DNA of 64,000 bases from a beta proteobacterium AAP65 (GTDB taxonomy: Bacteria; Pseudomonadota; Gammaproteobacteria; Burkholderiales; Burkholderiaceae_C): the NCBI GenBank assembly GCA_001295865.1, contig LJHW01000002.1, forward strand, positions 248,001 through 312,000, given 5' to 3'. Shown in pieces: positions 1 to 8,109 of this stretch. The stretch's first letter is position 1, and the number at the start of each line of letters is the position of its first letter. The translations under genes were made by a program, and so were the position numbers. The notes under the pieces were generated by a model. That model was given only the letters and a program-made list of their open reading frames with translations, searched no databases and had not been told where the DNA came from.

Positions 1-1659
1 GAGCCCGGGCGTGCCGCCTACATCCCGCTGGCGCACAGCTATGCCGACGCGCCGGATCAGTTGCCGCTGGACGAGGCGCTGGCGCGTCTGCGGCCTTGGC
101 TGGAAGACGCCAGCCGGCCCAAAGTGGGCCAGAACATCAAGTACGACCTGCACGTCTTCGCCAACCACGGCATCACGGTGGCGGGCTACCAGCACGACAC
201 CATGCTGCAGAGCTACGTGCTCGAAGCCCACAAGCCCCACGGCCTGGAAAGCCTGGCCGAGCGCCACCTCGGCCGCAAGGGCCTGAGCTACGAAGAAGTG
301 TGCGGCAAGGGCGTGAACCAGATCCCGTTTGCGCAGGTGGACGTCGCGCGCGCCACCACCTACTCGGGCGAAGACAGCGAGATGACGTTGCACGTGCACC
401 AGACGCTGTGGCCTGCGGTGGAGAAGGACGCCGGCCTGCGGTTTGTCTACGAACAGATCGAGATGCCGGTGAGCGTGGTGCTGGAGCGCATCGAACGCCA
501 CGGTGTTCTGATCGCGCCCGCCGTGCTGGCCGCGCAGAGCCACGCTTTGGGCGAACGCCTGCTGGCGCTGGAGCAGGAGGCCTACAACATCGCCGGCCAG
601 CCCTTCAACATGGGCAGCCCGAAGCAGATCGGCGAGATCCTCTTCACCAAGCTGGGTCTGCCGGTGAAGAAAAAAACGGCCACCGGCGCGCCCAGCACCG
701 ACGAAGAGGTGCTGCAGGAACTGGCGGCCGACTACCCGCTGCCGGCCAAGATCCTGGAGCACCGGAGTCTCGCCAAGCTCAAGGGCACCTACACCGACAA
801 GCTGCCGCTGATGGTGAACCCGCAAACGGGCCGCGTGCACACCAACTACGCGCAGGCGGTGGCGGTCACGGGGCGCCTCTCCAGCAACGACCCCAACCTG
901 CAGAACATCCCCATCCGCACGCCCGAGGGCCGGCGTGTGCGCGAGGCTTTCATCGCGCCGCCGGGCCACGTGCTGATGAGTGCCGACTACAGCCAGATCG
1001 AGCTGCGCATCATGGCCCACATCTCCGAAGACCCGGCGCTGCTGCGCGCCTTCGCCGAAGGCCTGGACGTGCACCGCGCCACCGCGGCCGAGGTCTTCGG
1101 CGTGCCGGTGGCCGAGGTCAGCTCGGAGCAGCGGCGTTACGCCAAGGTCATCAACTTCGGCCTGATCTACGGCATGGGCGCCTTCGGGCTGGCCAGCAAT
1201 CTGGGCATCGAACAGAAAGCGGCCAAGGACTACATCGACCGCTACTTCGCGCGTTTCGCCGGCGTGAAGCGCTACATGGACGAGACGCGCATCTCGGCCA
1301 AGACCAAGGGTTATGTCGAGACGGTGTTCGGCCGCCGTCTGTGGCTGCCCGAGATCAACAGCGGCAACGGCCCGCGCAAGGCCGGCGCCGAGCGCCAGGC
1401 CATCAACGCGCCCATGCAGGGCACGGCGGCCGACCTCATCAAGCTGGCGATGATCGCCGTGCAGCAGGCGCTGGACGCCGAGGGCCGCGCCACGCGCATG
1501 GTGATGCAGGTGCACGACGAACTGGTGCTGGAAGTGCCCGAGGCCGAACTCGATTGGGCGAAAGAAGCCATTCCGCGCCTGATGGCCGGCGTGGCGGCGC
1601 TGAGAGTGCCGCTGCTGGCCGAAGTGGGTGTGGGCCCGAACTGGGACCAGGCCCACTGA
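1..1659 (+). CDS. polA: DNA polymerase I, C-terminal part (cut by window start)
   Basis: Replicative repair polymerase that fills gaps and removes RNA primers. The reading frame is open from base 1, so the 5' nuclease domain and part of the 3'-5' exonuclease domain lie upstream. Visible exonuclease remnants are NIKYDLHVF (Exo II type) and TYSGEDSEMTL (Exo III type). The polymerase domain is complete: motif A DYSQIELRI (Asp codon at 985), motif B with RRYAKVINFGLIYGMG, and motif C MQVHDELVLEV (Asp codon at 1516). It ends with the usual GVGPNWDQAH tail and TGA at 1657. The family assignment is secure. Only 552 codons are visible of a protein usually over 900 residues. Confidence 0.98.
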   Translation, partial: EPGRAAYIPLAHSYADAPDQLPLDEALARLRPWLEDASRPKVGQNIKYDLHVFANHGITVAGYQHDTMLQSYVLEAHKPHGLESLAERHLGRKGLSYEEVCGKGVNQIPFAQVDVARATTYSGEDSEMTLHVHQTLWPAVEKDAGLRFVYEQIEMPVSVVLERIERHGVLIAPAVLAAQSHALGERLLALEQEAYNIAGQPFNMGSPKQIGEILFTKLGLPVKKKTATGAPSTDEEVLQELAADYPLPAKILEHRSLAKLKGTYTDKLPLMVNPQTGRVHTNYAQAVAVTGRLSSNDPNLQNIPIRTPEGRRVREAFIAPPGHVLMSADYSQIELRIMAHISEDPALLRAFAEGLDVHRATAAEVFGVPVAEVSSEQRRYAKVINFGLIYGMGAFGLASNLGIEQKAAKDYIDRYFARFAGVKRYMDETRISAKTKGYVETVFGRRLWLPEINSGNGPRKAGAERQAINAPMQGTAADLIKLAMIAVQQALDAEGRATRMVMQVHDELVLEVPEAELDWAKEAIPRLMAGVAALRVPLLAEVGVGPNWDQAH

Positions 1660-1669
1660 CCGAACGGCG

Positions 1670-2125
1670 TCAGCCCTTCGTCGGCACCGAGCGCGGGGCC
1701 TCCTCGGCTTTGCGCTGCACCACGCGGTAACTCTCGCCTTCCACCCGCACCTCCAGGCCCGGCGTCGGCGCGGTGGGGCTGGTGAAGCTGCGCAGGCTGC
1801 CGTCGTCCATGCGCACGCGCACTTGAAAGGCAGTGCGCAGCTTGGCGCCGCCGGCCTGCACAGCCTGCACGCCTTCCACCGTGCCGCAGCTGCGGCACAC
1901 ATGCGCTGAGACCGCGTGTGCGCCTGGCAGGCTGGGGCGCGCGTCGGCGGCAGGCGAGCTGAGAGCTGCCGTGCCGGCTGCAGCGGGCCGGGCGTGCTGG
2001 GTGCCCAGCACCAGGCCGGCGGCCAGGCCGCTGGCGGCCAGGGCCAGGCCGCCCAGCACCAGCAAGGGCGGGCTGAAACGGCGGCGCTGGCGCGTGGGGA
2101 TGATGATGTTCGCGGGCAGGTTCAT
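1670..2125 (-). CDS. Hypothetical membrane-anchored protein with CxxC motif
   Basis: 151 residues, function not recognised. The ATG at 2125 is chosen because AGGAGG lies just upstream on the minus strand. A basic N-terminus (PTRQRRRF) is followed by one hydrophobic segment at about residues 18-41, so the rest is probably outside the cytoplasm. The exported part is Ala/Pro-rich and then contains VCRSCGTVEGVQ, a CxxC in a short conserved-looking stretch, and ends in a small beta-rich region with a GESYRVV element. Small proteins with this layout (single TM, CRSCG, beta-rich tail) recur in Burkholderiales as uncharacterised outer-membrane-lipoprotein-like proteins. That comparison is from memory. 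It converges on polA, with about 10 bases between the stop codons. Confidence 0.7.
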   Translation of the reverse strand: MNLPANIIIPTRQRRRFSPPLLVLGGLALAASGLAAGLVLGTQHARPAAAGTAALSSPAADARPSLPGAHAVSAHVCRSCGTVEGVQAVQAGGAKLRTAFQVRVRMDDGSLRSFTSPTAPTPGLEVRVEGESYRVVQRKAEEAPRSVPTKG

Positions 2126-2229
2126 GCGGGCCTCCTGGGGCGTCTTGTCTTTGGGGCAAGGGGAGGCCCACTGTGCGGCCGTGGTGCCGGCCCGCCTGTG
2201 ACCGGGTGCTTCGCGCTGTGGCGAGATGT

Positions 2230-3360
2230 TCAGCCGGCCGGCCGCGCGTAACGCCACCACGGCAGGGCGCGCGTGAGCGACAACACCTGCCCGGCCTGCT
2301 GCGGCGCGTAGCCCGGCAGCGCCTGCAGCGCTTGCGCCCAAGCCGGGCTGGCCAGCGCGGCGCGCAGCGAGAGCATGGCGGTGGTGTCCAGGCGCGCTTT
2401 CAGGCAGACGAGGTAGTAGTCCTCTTCGGCCAGCGGTACGAAACGCAAGCCGCTGGCGCGCGCCGCGGCCTCCACGCCCAGCCCGATGTCGGCCACGCCG
2501 GCCGCCACCGCGGCGGCCACGGCCACGTGGGTGTCTTCGATGCGGGTGGCGTAGCCGTCGATGGTGGCCGCGTCCAGACCTTGGGCGGCGATCAGTTCGT
2601 CGAGCAGCAGCCGTGTGCCCGAGCCCGGCTGGCGGTTCACGAAGCGCCAGCGCCCGGCGGCCAGCGCATGCAGCAGCGCCGGGCCTGCCGCCCCCAGCGG
2701 GCCGGCCTCCAAGGCCACGGCCTCGCGCAACATCAGGCCCTGGCGTCGGCTGTGGCTGCCGATGAGTTTGTGTTCACCGGGCCGCAGCAGCGGCCGCAAA
2801 GCCTTCGCAAAACCCGAGCCCGCGGCCGCGCCGCGCGGCACGTGGAAACCGGCCACCGTGCAGCGCCCGTCCATCAGGCAGCGCAGCGCTTCCTGGCTGC
2901 CGGCAAAACGCAGGCCGATGTGCACGCCGTGCGCCTGCTCGGCGAGCTGCTGCAGCTGCGGCAGCGCGAGGTCGTGGCTGGCAAACACCTCCAGCAGCTG
3001 CAGCGTCGGGTCGTCGGCCAGCGCGAACACGCGGCTGAGCTCGGCGCGCAGCGCTTCCACGTGCGGCGTCATGCGCGCGCGGGCCTGGCGCTCGGCCCAC
3101 AGCAGCCGTTCGGCAAAGGGTGTCAGCCGCGCCGGCTGGCCCTTGGCCCACACCACCAGTTCATTGCCCAGCACGGTTTCCCAGCGCTTGAGCGAGCCCC
3201 ACACATGGCGGTAGCTCTGTTGCAGCTGTTGCGCGGCGTGGCTGATGCTGCCGGCCGCCTGCACCGCAGACAGCAGGTCGAAGAGCGGGTTCTCGATCTG
3301 CGCGCCGCCCTGGCCGCGCGCCTCGAAGCTGTATTGCAGGTGGATGCCGCGCGGGTTCAT
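2230..3360 (-). CDS. ModE-like HTH regulator fused to a periplasmic-binding-protein-like domain
   Basis: 376 residues. Residues about 8-105 form a ModE/LysR-type winged helix: NPLFDLLSAVQAAGSISHAA, then a QSYRHVWGSLKRWE recognition region. Residues about 120-370 look like a PBP-superfamily ligand domain (family PF12727) with LQLLEVFASHDLAL, GFHVPRG, FVNRQPGSGTR and a DIGLGVEAAA segment. Proteins of this architecture regulate molybdate/tungstate or related oxyanion genes in proteobacteria, so this one may control the Mo/W functions further along the window (inference). ATG 3360 is preferred to a GTG six bases upstream; neither has a clear ribosome site. It follows scpA on the same strand by about a dozen bases and may be read from the same message. 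Confidence 0.8.
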   Translation of the reverse strand: MNPRGIHLQYSFEARGQGGAQIENPLFDLLSAVQAAGSISHAAQQLQQSYRHVWGSLKRWETVLGNELVVWAKGQPARLTPFAERLLWAERQARARMTPHVEALRAELSRVFALADDPTLQLLEVFASHDLALPQLQQLAEQAHGVHIGLRFAGSQEALRCLMDGRCTVAGFHVPRGAAAGSGFAKALRPLLRPGEHKLIGSHSRRQGLMLREAVALEAGPLGAAGPALLHALAAGRWRFVNRQPGSGTRLLLDELIAAQGLDAATIDGYATRIEDTHVAVAAAVAAGVADIGLGVEAAARASGLRFVPLAEEDYYLVCLKARLDTTAMLSLRAALASPAWAQALQALPGYAPQQAGQVLSLTRALPWWRYARPAG

Positions 3361-3371
3361 TGCCACACCGC

Positions 3372-4256
3372 TCAGGCGGGCGTGTAGGCCAGGCGCACGT
3401 AGATGGGCGCGAAGGCCTCGGCCTGCGTCACTTCCAGCAGGCTCTCTTTCGAGAGCTCGAGCATCGCGATGAAGGTCACCACCAGCACCGGCACGCCGCG
3501 CGTGGAGTCGAAGAGCTCTTCGAACTCGACAAAACGCCGGCCTTGCAGCCGCCGCAGCACGATGCTCATGTGCTCGCGCACGCTCAGCTGCTCGCGGCTG
3601 ATGGTGTGGTGCTGGTTGAGCTTGGCGCGCTGGAGGATCTCGCGCCAGGCCTGGCGCAGGTCGTCGGCGTTCACCTCGGGCCAGCGGGGCGCCAGGCTCT
3701 GTTCGATGTGCACCTGCGCGCGCAGGAAATCGCGGCCCAGTTGCGGCAGGGCGTCCAGCTGCGCGGCGCCGAGCTTGATCTGCTCGTACTCCACCAGCCG
3801 GCGCACCAGTTCGGCGCGCGGGTCTTCGGGTTCTGCACCATCGGCCGTTTTCTTGGGCGGCAAGAGCATGCGGCTCTTGATCTCGATGAGCATGGCCGCC
3901 ATCAGCAGGTACTCGCTGGCGAGTTCCAGGTTGTGGCGGCGGATCTGGTCGACGTACTCCAGGTACTGGCGCGTGACGCTGGCCAGCGGGATGTCGAGGA
4001 TGTTGAAGTTCTGCTTGCGGATCAGGTACAGCAGCAGGTCGAGCGGGCCTTCGAAGGCCTCCAGGAAGACCTCCAGCGCATCCGGCGGGATGTAGAGGTC
4101 CTGCGGCATGCGGAAGAGCGGCTCGCCGTACAGGCGGGCCACGGCCACCTGGTCGACGACCTGGGGGCTGGGCGCGGCTTCGGCGCCCAGGGGCGCTGGC
4201 GGCAGTTCATGCGCCGTCTCGGGGCCGGCCTCGGCCGGCCGCGGCAGCACGTTCAC
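3372..4256 (-). CDS. scpA: Segregation and condensation protein A
   Basis: ScpA is the kleisin that joins SMC heads and ScpB in the bacterial condensin complex for chromosome compaction and segregation. The typical signature FEGPLDLLLYLIRKQNFNILDIPLA lies near residues 70-95 and is followed by a conserved YLLMAAMLIEIKSRMLLP helix. The C-terminal winged-helix part contains FEELF and VTFIAMLELSKE. The start is set at GTG 4256, which overlaps the TGA of the upstream DUF3460 gene as GTGA. A longer frame to 4307 would overlap that gene more. No scpB is present in the window. Confidence 0.95.
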   Translation of the reverse strand: MNVLPRPAEAGPETAHELPPAPLGAEAAPSPQVVDQVAVARLYGEPLFRMPQDLYIPPDALEVFLEAFEGPLDLLLYLIRKQNFNILDIPLASVTRQYLEYVDQIRRHNLELASEYLLMAAMLIEIKSRMLLPPKKTADGAEPEDPRAELVRRLVEYEQIKLGAAQLDALPQLGRDFLRAQVHIEQSLAPRWPEVNADDLRQAWREILQRAKLNQHHTISREQLSVREHMSIVLRRLQGRRFVEFEELFDSTRGVPVLVVTFIAMLELSKESLLEVTQAEAFAPIYVRLAYTPA

Positions 4257-4453
4257 ACCTGGGTCTGGTAGACGTAGGGCTGCTGCGGCACCTTGGCTTC
4301 TTGCCATTCGGCCTGCTCCTGGCGGTTCAGGTCGCGGTCCCAGAGCAAGGCGCGGCCGGCGCGCTGTTCGGCCTCCAGGCTGGGCTTCTTGGCCTTCAGC
4401 TCCTCGATGAAGTTCGTCACTTCCGATTTGTAAGGCTTCCAGAACAGGGGCAT
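4253..4453 (-). CDS. DUF3460 family protein
   Basis: 66-residue protein of the DUF3460 family, seen almost only in betaproteobacteria and typically next to scpA. ATG 4453 gives the usual family start (MPLFWKPYKSEVTNFIEELK) and family length. The frame extends 20 codons further upstream but that part is not family-like. The C-terminus PQQPYVYQTQV is the family hallmark. Function is unknown; no signal peptide or membrane segment is visible. It is translationally coupled to scpA by a GTGA overlap. Confidence 0.92.
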   Translation of the reverse strand: MPLFWKPYKSEVTNFIEELKAKKPSLEAEQRAGRALLWDRDLNRQEQAEWQEAKVPQQPYVYQTQV

Positions 4454-4634
4454 GGCGGGCTCGTGGGGCAGACGGTCAGGGAACAGGGCCTCAAACAGAG
4501 GCAGAGCGCGCATTTTAGGCGGGCCGTGCCTAGGGTAAGACCTAGCGGTGCTTGCCCGCGGTCAGGCCGGTTTCGTCAGAAATCAGTAAGCGCTGCCGCC
4601 AAGAGTCGCCTGTCACCTGAAATTCGGGATTTCT

Positions 4635-4931
4635 GTGCTTCTTTTCCTATCCGCCGTGAAGCTGGTTTGCGAGATCGCTCTGATGGCGCTGCTCGGGCAA
4701 GGCGTTCTGGCCGTGCTGGCGGGCGACAAGCGCGACAGCAACTTTTTCTACCAGCTGCTGAAGGTGCTGACGCGGCCTTTTGTGGCGGCGGCGCGTTTCA
4801 TCGCGCCGAAGCAGGTGGCCGACCAGCACGTCGGGTTCGTCGCCTTCTTCCTGCTGCTGCTGGTGTGGGCCGTGGTCACCTTCGAGAAGATCAGTTACTG
4901 CGTGGGCCAAAAGATGGTGGGTTGCCAATGA
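4635..4931 (+). CDS. Small inner-membrane protein
   Basis: 98 residues starting with GTG 4635. It has two hydrophobic segments (about residues 5-28 and 66-84) separated by an amphipathic stretch (NFFYQLLKVLTRPFVAAAR), which gives a YggT-like two-helix topology, but I would not assign it to that family. The stop codon overlaps the start of the following TPR protein as ATGA, so the two are translationally coupled and probably act together. No function can be named. Confidence 0.75.
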   Translation: MLLFLSAVKLVCEIALMALLGQGVLAVLAGDKRDSNFFYQLLKVLTRPFVAAARFIAPKQVADQHVGFVAFFLLLLVWAVVTFEKISYCVGQKMVGCQ

Positions 4932-5509
4932 GTTCTTCTGCCAAGCCGGGCTTCGACTATCGCTGGGCCAAGTGGCGCGCCATGGCCTTGCTGGTGCTGG
5001 GCCGCCAGCAGGCTGCGCTGGAGGTTTTCAACGCCATGCAGGCCCGCTGGCCCAACGACGCCTACGTGCTGGCCAGCCGCGCCCACCTGTTGGTGCAGAC
5101 CGGCCACACCGCGGCAGCGCTCGACGACTCGCGCCGCCTCGTGGCCTTGCGTGCCGAGCATGGCGGCACCTGGTTCAACCACGGCTACATGCTGGAAGAC
5201 GCCGGCCATTTCGAGGAGGCCGAAGCGGCCTTTCGCCGCGCCACCGAACTCAGCCCCGAGCTCGACCGCGCCTGGTACGGGTTGGGCCTCGTGCTGATCC
5301 GCCTGCAGCGCTACGAAGAGGCCGTCAAGGCGCTGAAGAAGAACACCGAGCTGCAACCGATGTCGCCCTATGGCTGGTACCAGCTGGCCCGCGTGCATGT
5401 CGACCGGCAGCAGCCTGACGAGGCCGTGAAGATCATCCGCCACCTCAAGGGTTTCGAGCCCAAGGTGGCCGCGCAACTGGAGCGTGAGACGGGCTTGCTC
5501 GTCGCTTGA
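4928..5509 (+). CDS. Tetratricopeptide-repeat protein
   Basis: 193 residues, mostly TPR helices. Recognisable repeats lie at about residues 15-48 (RAMALLVLGRQQAALEVF), 49-82, 83-116 (GYMLEDAGHFEEAEAAFRRA) and 117-150 (GLGLVLIRLQRYEEAVKALK), with a final partial repeat. No signal peptide is seen, so it is probably cytoplasmic or bound to the membrane protein encoded immediately upstream, whose stop it overlaps. TPR proteins are protein-binding scaffolds; the partner is unknown. Confidence 0.88.
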   Translation: MSSSAKPGFDYRWAKWRAMALLVLGRQQAALEVFNAMQARWPNDAYVLASRAHLLVQTGHTAAALDDSRRLVALRAEHGGTWFNHGYMLEDAGHFEEAEAAFRRATELSPELDRAWYGLGLVLIRLQRYEEAVKALKKNTELQPMSPYGWYQLARVHVDRQQPDEAVKIIRHLKGFEPKVAAQLERETGLLVA

Positions 5510-5574
5510 GTTTCCTGAAGAAGCCCGATCCGGGCCCCCGTGCAACCGTAGAAAACAACCGAGAGGTGACGACG

Positions 5575-5832
5575 ATGAAGGTGAGCGAAAACCACCAGGC
5601 CTACTGGCGGAAAAACCTCAGGATCACATCGATCCTGCTGGCGATTTGGTTTGTGGTGACCTACGTCGTGGCGTATTTCGCCCGCGACCTGGCATTCAAC
5701 TTTGCGGGCTGGCCCTTCAGCTTCTGGGTCGCGTCCCAGGGTGCGCTGGTGGTCTATGTGGTGATCATCGCCTTCTACGCCCATTACATGAACAAGCTCG
5801 ACGTCGAACACGGCGTGTCCGAGGAGGAATGA
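5575..5832 (+). CDS. Sodium/substrate symporter small subunit (DUF4212)
   Basis: 85 residues. ATG 5575 is preceded by a GAGAGGT ribosome site; codons further upstream in the frame lack family character. It has two transmembrane helices (about residues 17-37 and 47-70) and the NHQAYWRKNLRI N-terminus of the DUF4212 small-subunit family (TIGR03647). The family always pairs with a large SSS-type symporter, which here begins two bases after this stop. The pair is implicated in uptake of short organic acids such as acetate; substrate not proven. Confidence 0.92.
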   Translation: MKVSENHQAYWRKNLRITSILLAIWFVVTYVVAYFARDLAFNFAGWPFSFWVASQGALVVYVVIIAFYAHYMNKLDVEHGVSEEE

Positions 5833-5833
5833 C

Positions 5834-7960
5834 ATGGCAGGCTTGAGTTTTGAACCCCAGGCGGGGGTCTCCAACAAGGAGGCCAATGCCGCCTTCAAGA
5901 AGGGCCTGAACAAGGTCTACGGCTGGTACACCGGGGGCTTCCTGGCCTTCGTGATCGTGCTGGCCATCGCCGAGCAGATGGGCCTGTCGCGTTCCGCGAT
6001 CGGTCTCGTCTTCCTGGCAGCCACCGTGGCCCTGTACGCCGGCATCGGCATCATGAGCCGCACCAACGACGCGGCCGAGTACTACGTGGCCGGCCGCCGC
6101 GTGCCCGCCGTCTACAACGGCATGGCCACCGGCGCCGACTGGATGTCGGCCGCTTCCTTCATCGGCATGGCCGGTACGCTGTACCTCACGGGCTACGGTG
6201 GTCTGGCCTTCATCATGGGCTGGACGGGCGGTTACTGCCTGGTGGCGCTGTTCCTGGCGCCCTACCTGCGCAAGTTCGGGCAGTTCACCATCCCCGACTT
6301 CCTCGGTGCACGCTATGAAGGCAACCTGCCGCGCTTCATCGGCATCCTGGCCGCCATCCTCTGCTCCTTCACCTACGTGGTGGCGCAGATCTACGGCGTC
6401 GGCCTGATCACCACCCGCCTGTCGGGCCTGGCTTTCGAGATCGGCATCTTCGTCGGCCTCGCCGGCATCCTGGTGTGTTCTTTCCTGGGCGGCATGCGCG
6501 CGGTGACGTGGACGCAGGTGGCCCAGTACATCATCCTGATCATTGCCTACATGATCCCGGTGGTGTGGCTGAGCGTGAAGCAGACCGGCGTGCCGGTGCC
6601 TCAGGCCGTCTACGGCTACCAGCTGGAGAAGGTCACGGCCAAGGAACAGCTGCTGATCGACGACCCGAAGGAAAAGGAAGTCATCGCCATCTTCAAGGCG
6701 CAGTCTGAAACGCTGGCTGCCAAGCTGAAGGACGTGCCGGCGGCCCTGGCGGCCGACACCGCAGCGGCGCAAGTCAAGGTGGCTGAGCTGAAGGCGGCCA
6801 ATGCGGCGCCTGAGGCCATTGCCGCTGCAGAGAAGGCGCTGTCCGCGTTGCCGAAGGACGCCGAGGCCGCCAAGAAGGCTTGGACGGCGGCGAAGACCGC
6901 TGCCGACAACCGCGCCAAGCCGCTGGCCGGCATGCCGCGCCACGCTGCGCAGTACGCCGGTGACCCCAACGGCGATGCCAAGGCCCAGAAGACCTTCGAC
7001 GACAGCCGTCGCAACTTCCTGGCGCTGGTGTTCTGCCTGATGGTGGGCACGGCCGCTCTGCCGCACATCCTGATGCGCTACTACACCACGCCCTCGGTGA
7101 AGGACGCACGGGCTTCGGTGACGTGGTCGCTGTTCTTCATCTTCCTGCTGTACTTCACGGCGCCGGCCCTGGCCGTGCTGGTGAAGTACGAGGTGTTCAA
7201 CGTTCTGGTGGGCACGCCTTTCGACAAGCTGCCGGCATGGATTGCCGAATGGGCGCGGGTCGACCCCTCGCTGCTGGCGGTGTCGGACATCAACAAGGAC
7301 GGCATCTTCCAACTGGGTGAGATGCGCATCGGTGGCGACATCATCGTGCTGGCCACGCCGGAAATCGCCGGTCTGCCTTACGTGGTGTCGGGCATGGTGG
7401 CGGCGGGCGGCCTGGCCGCTGCGCTGTCTACCGCCGACGGCCTGCTGCTGACCATCGCCAACGCGCTGAGCCACGACCTGTACTACAAGATGATCGACCC
7501 GAACGCGCCCACCGCGCGCCGCGTGATGATCTCGAAGGCCCTGCTGCTCATCGTGGCCCTGGCAGCAGCCTCCGTGGCGGCGCAGAAGCCGGCTGACATC
7601 CTCTTCCTGGTGTCGGCAGCCTTCTCGTTCGCGGCGGCGGCCTTCTTCCCGGCGCTGACCTTGGGCATCTTCTGGAAGCGCGCCAACAAGTGGGGCGCGA
7701 GCCTGGGGATGATCGCCGGCCTCGGCGTCACCTTCTTCTACATGGTGACCACCCAGCCCTGGCTGCGCGGCGTCTTCGGCGTGACCTCGCCGATCGAGCT
7801 GTGGTTCGGCATCCTGCCGATCTCGGCTGGCATCTTCGGTGTGCCGGTGGGTTTTGCCACCATCATCATCGTCAGCCTGCTGACCAAGGCGCCCAGCGCC
7901 GAAACCCAGGAACTGGTGGAACACGTGCGCTACCCGAACCTGAACACCACACGCGCCTGA
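5834..7960 (+). CDS. Sodium:solute symporter large subunit (VC_2705 family)
   Basis: 708 residues, an SSS-superfamily transporter. Typical early features are the long TM1 (GGFLAFVIVLAIAEQ), the AAEYYVAGRRVPAVYNGMA stretch and TGADWMSAASFIGMAG. About 13 hydrophobic segments are visible. Two insertions are unusual: an Ala/Lys-rich predicted helix region at residues about 266-390, and a canonical EF-hand loop DINKDGIFQLGE at residues 485-496. Length exceeds a plain SSS protein (about 500-600) because of these insertions. ATG 5834 follows GAGGAGGA in the end of the small subunit. A terminator follows at 7998. In related genomes the pair is linked to acetate/acetyl-CoA metabolism (known context, not shown here). 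Confidence 0.93.
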   Translation: MAGLSFEPQAGVSNKEANAAFKKGLNKVYGWYTGGFLAFVIVLAIAEQMGLSRSAIGLVFLAATVALYAGIGIMSRTNDAAEYYVAGRRVPAVYNGMATGADWMSAASFIGMAGTLYLTGYGGLAFIMGWTGGYCLVALFLAPYLRKFGQFTIPDFLGARYEGNLPRFIGILAAILCSFTYVVAQIYGVGLITTRLSGLAFEIGIFVGLAGILVCSFLGGMRAVTWTQVAQYIILIIAYMIPVVWLSVKQTGVPVPQAVYGYQLEKVTAKEQLLIDDPKEKEVIAIFKAQSETLAAKLKDVPAALAADTAAAQVKVAELKAANAAPEAIAAAEKALSALPKDAEAAKKAWTAAKTAADNRAKPLAGMPRHAAQYAGDPNGDAKAQKTFDDSRRNFLALVFCLMVGTAALPHILMRYYTTPSVKDARASVTWSLFFIFLLYFTAPALAVLVKYEVFNVLVGTPFDKLPAWIAEWARVDPSLLAVSDINKDGIFQLGEMRIGGDIIVLATPEIAGLPYVVSGMVAAGGLAAALSTADGLLLTIANALSHDLYYKMIDPNAPTARRVMISKALLLIVALAAASVAAQKPADILFLVSAAFSFAAAAFFPALTLGIFWKRANKWGASLGMIAGLGVTFFYMVTTQPWLRGVFGVTSPIELWFGILPISAGIFGVPVGFATIIIVSLLTKAPSAETQELVEHVRYPNLNTTRA

Positions 7961-7997
7961 TTTCGCGCTGAACCTGGCAGGCCTTTGGGTCTGCCCA

Positions 7998-8029
7998 GGC
8001 CGCGTCCGCAAGGGCGCGGCCTTTTTTTT
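7998..8029 (+). terminator. Rho-independent terminator after the symporter operon
   Basis: A 7-bp perfect stem (GGCCGCG at 7998-8004 with CGCGGCC at 8015-8021) and a 10-base loop, followed by eight T residues (8022-8029). It lies 37 bases after the symporter stop and upstream of the CBS protein, so the latter probably has its own promoter. Confidence 0.85.
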
Positions 8030-8109
8030 GCCGATCGCCAACTTGACGCCAGACAAGGCCAGCACGCACCGGCGTGCCTAACATGCAGGCCACGCTCCGC
8101 TCCTGCCGC

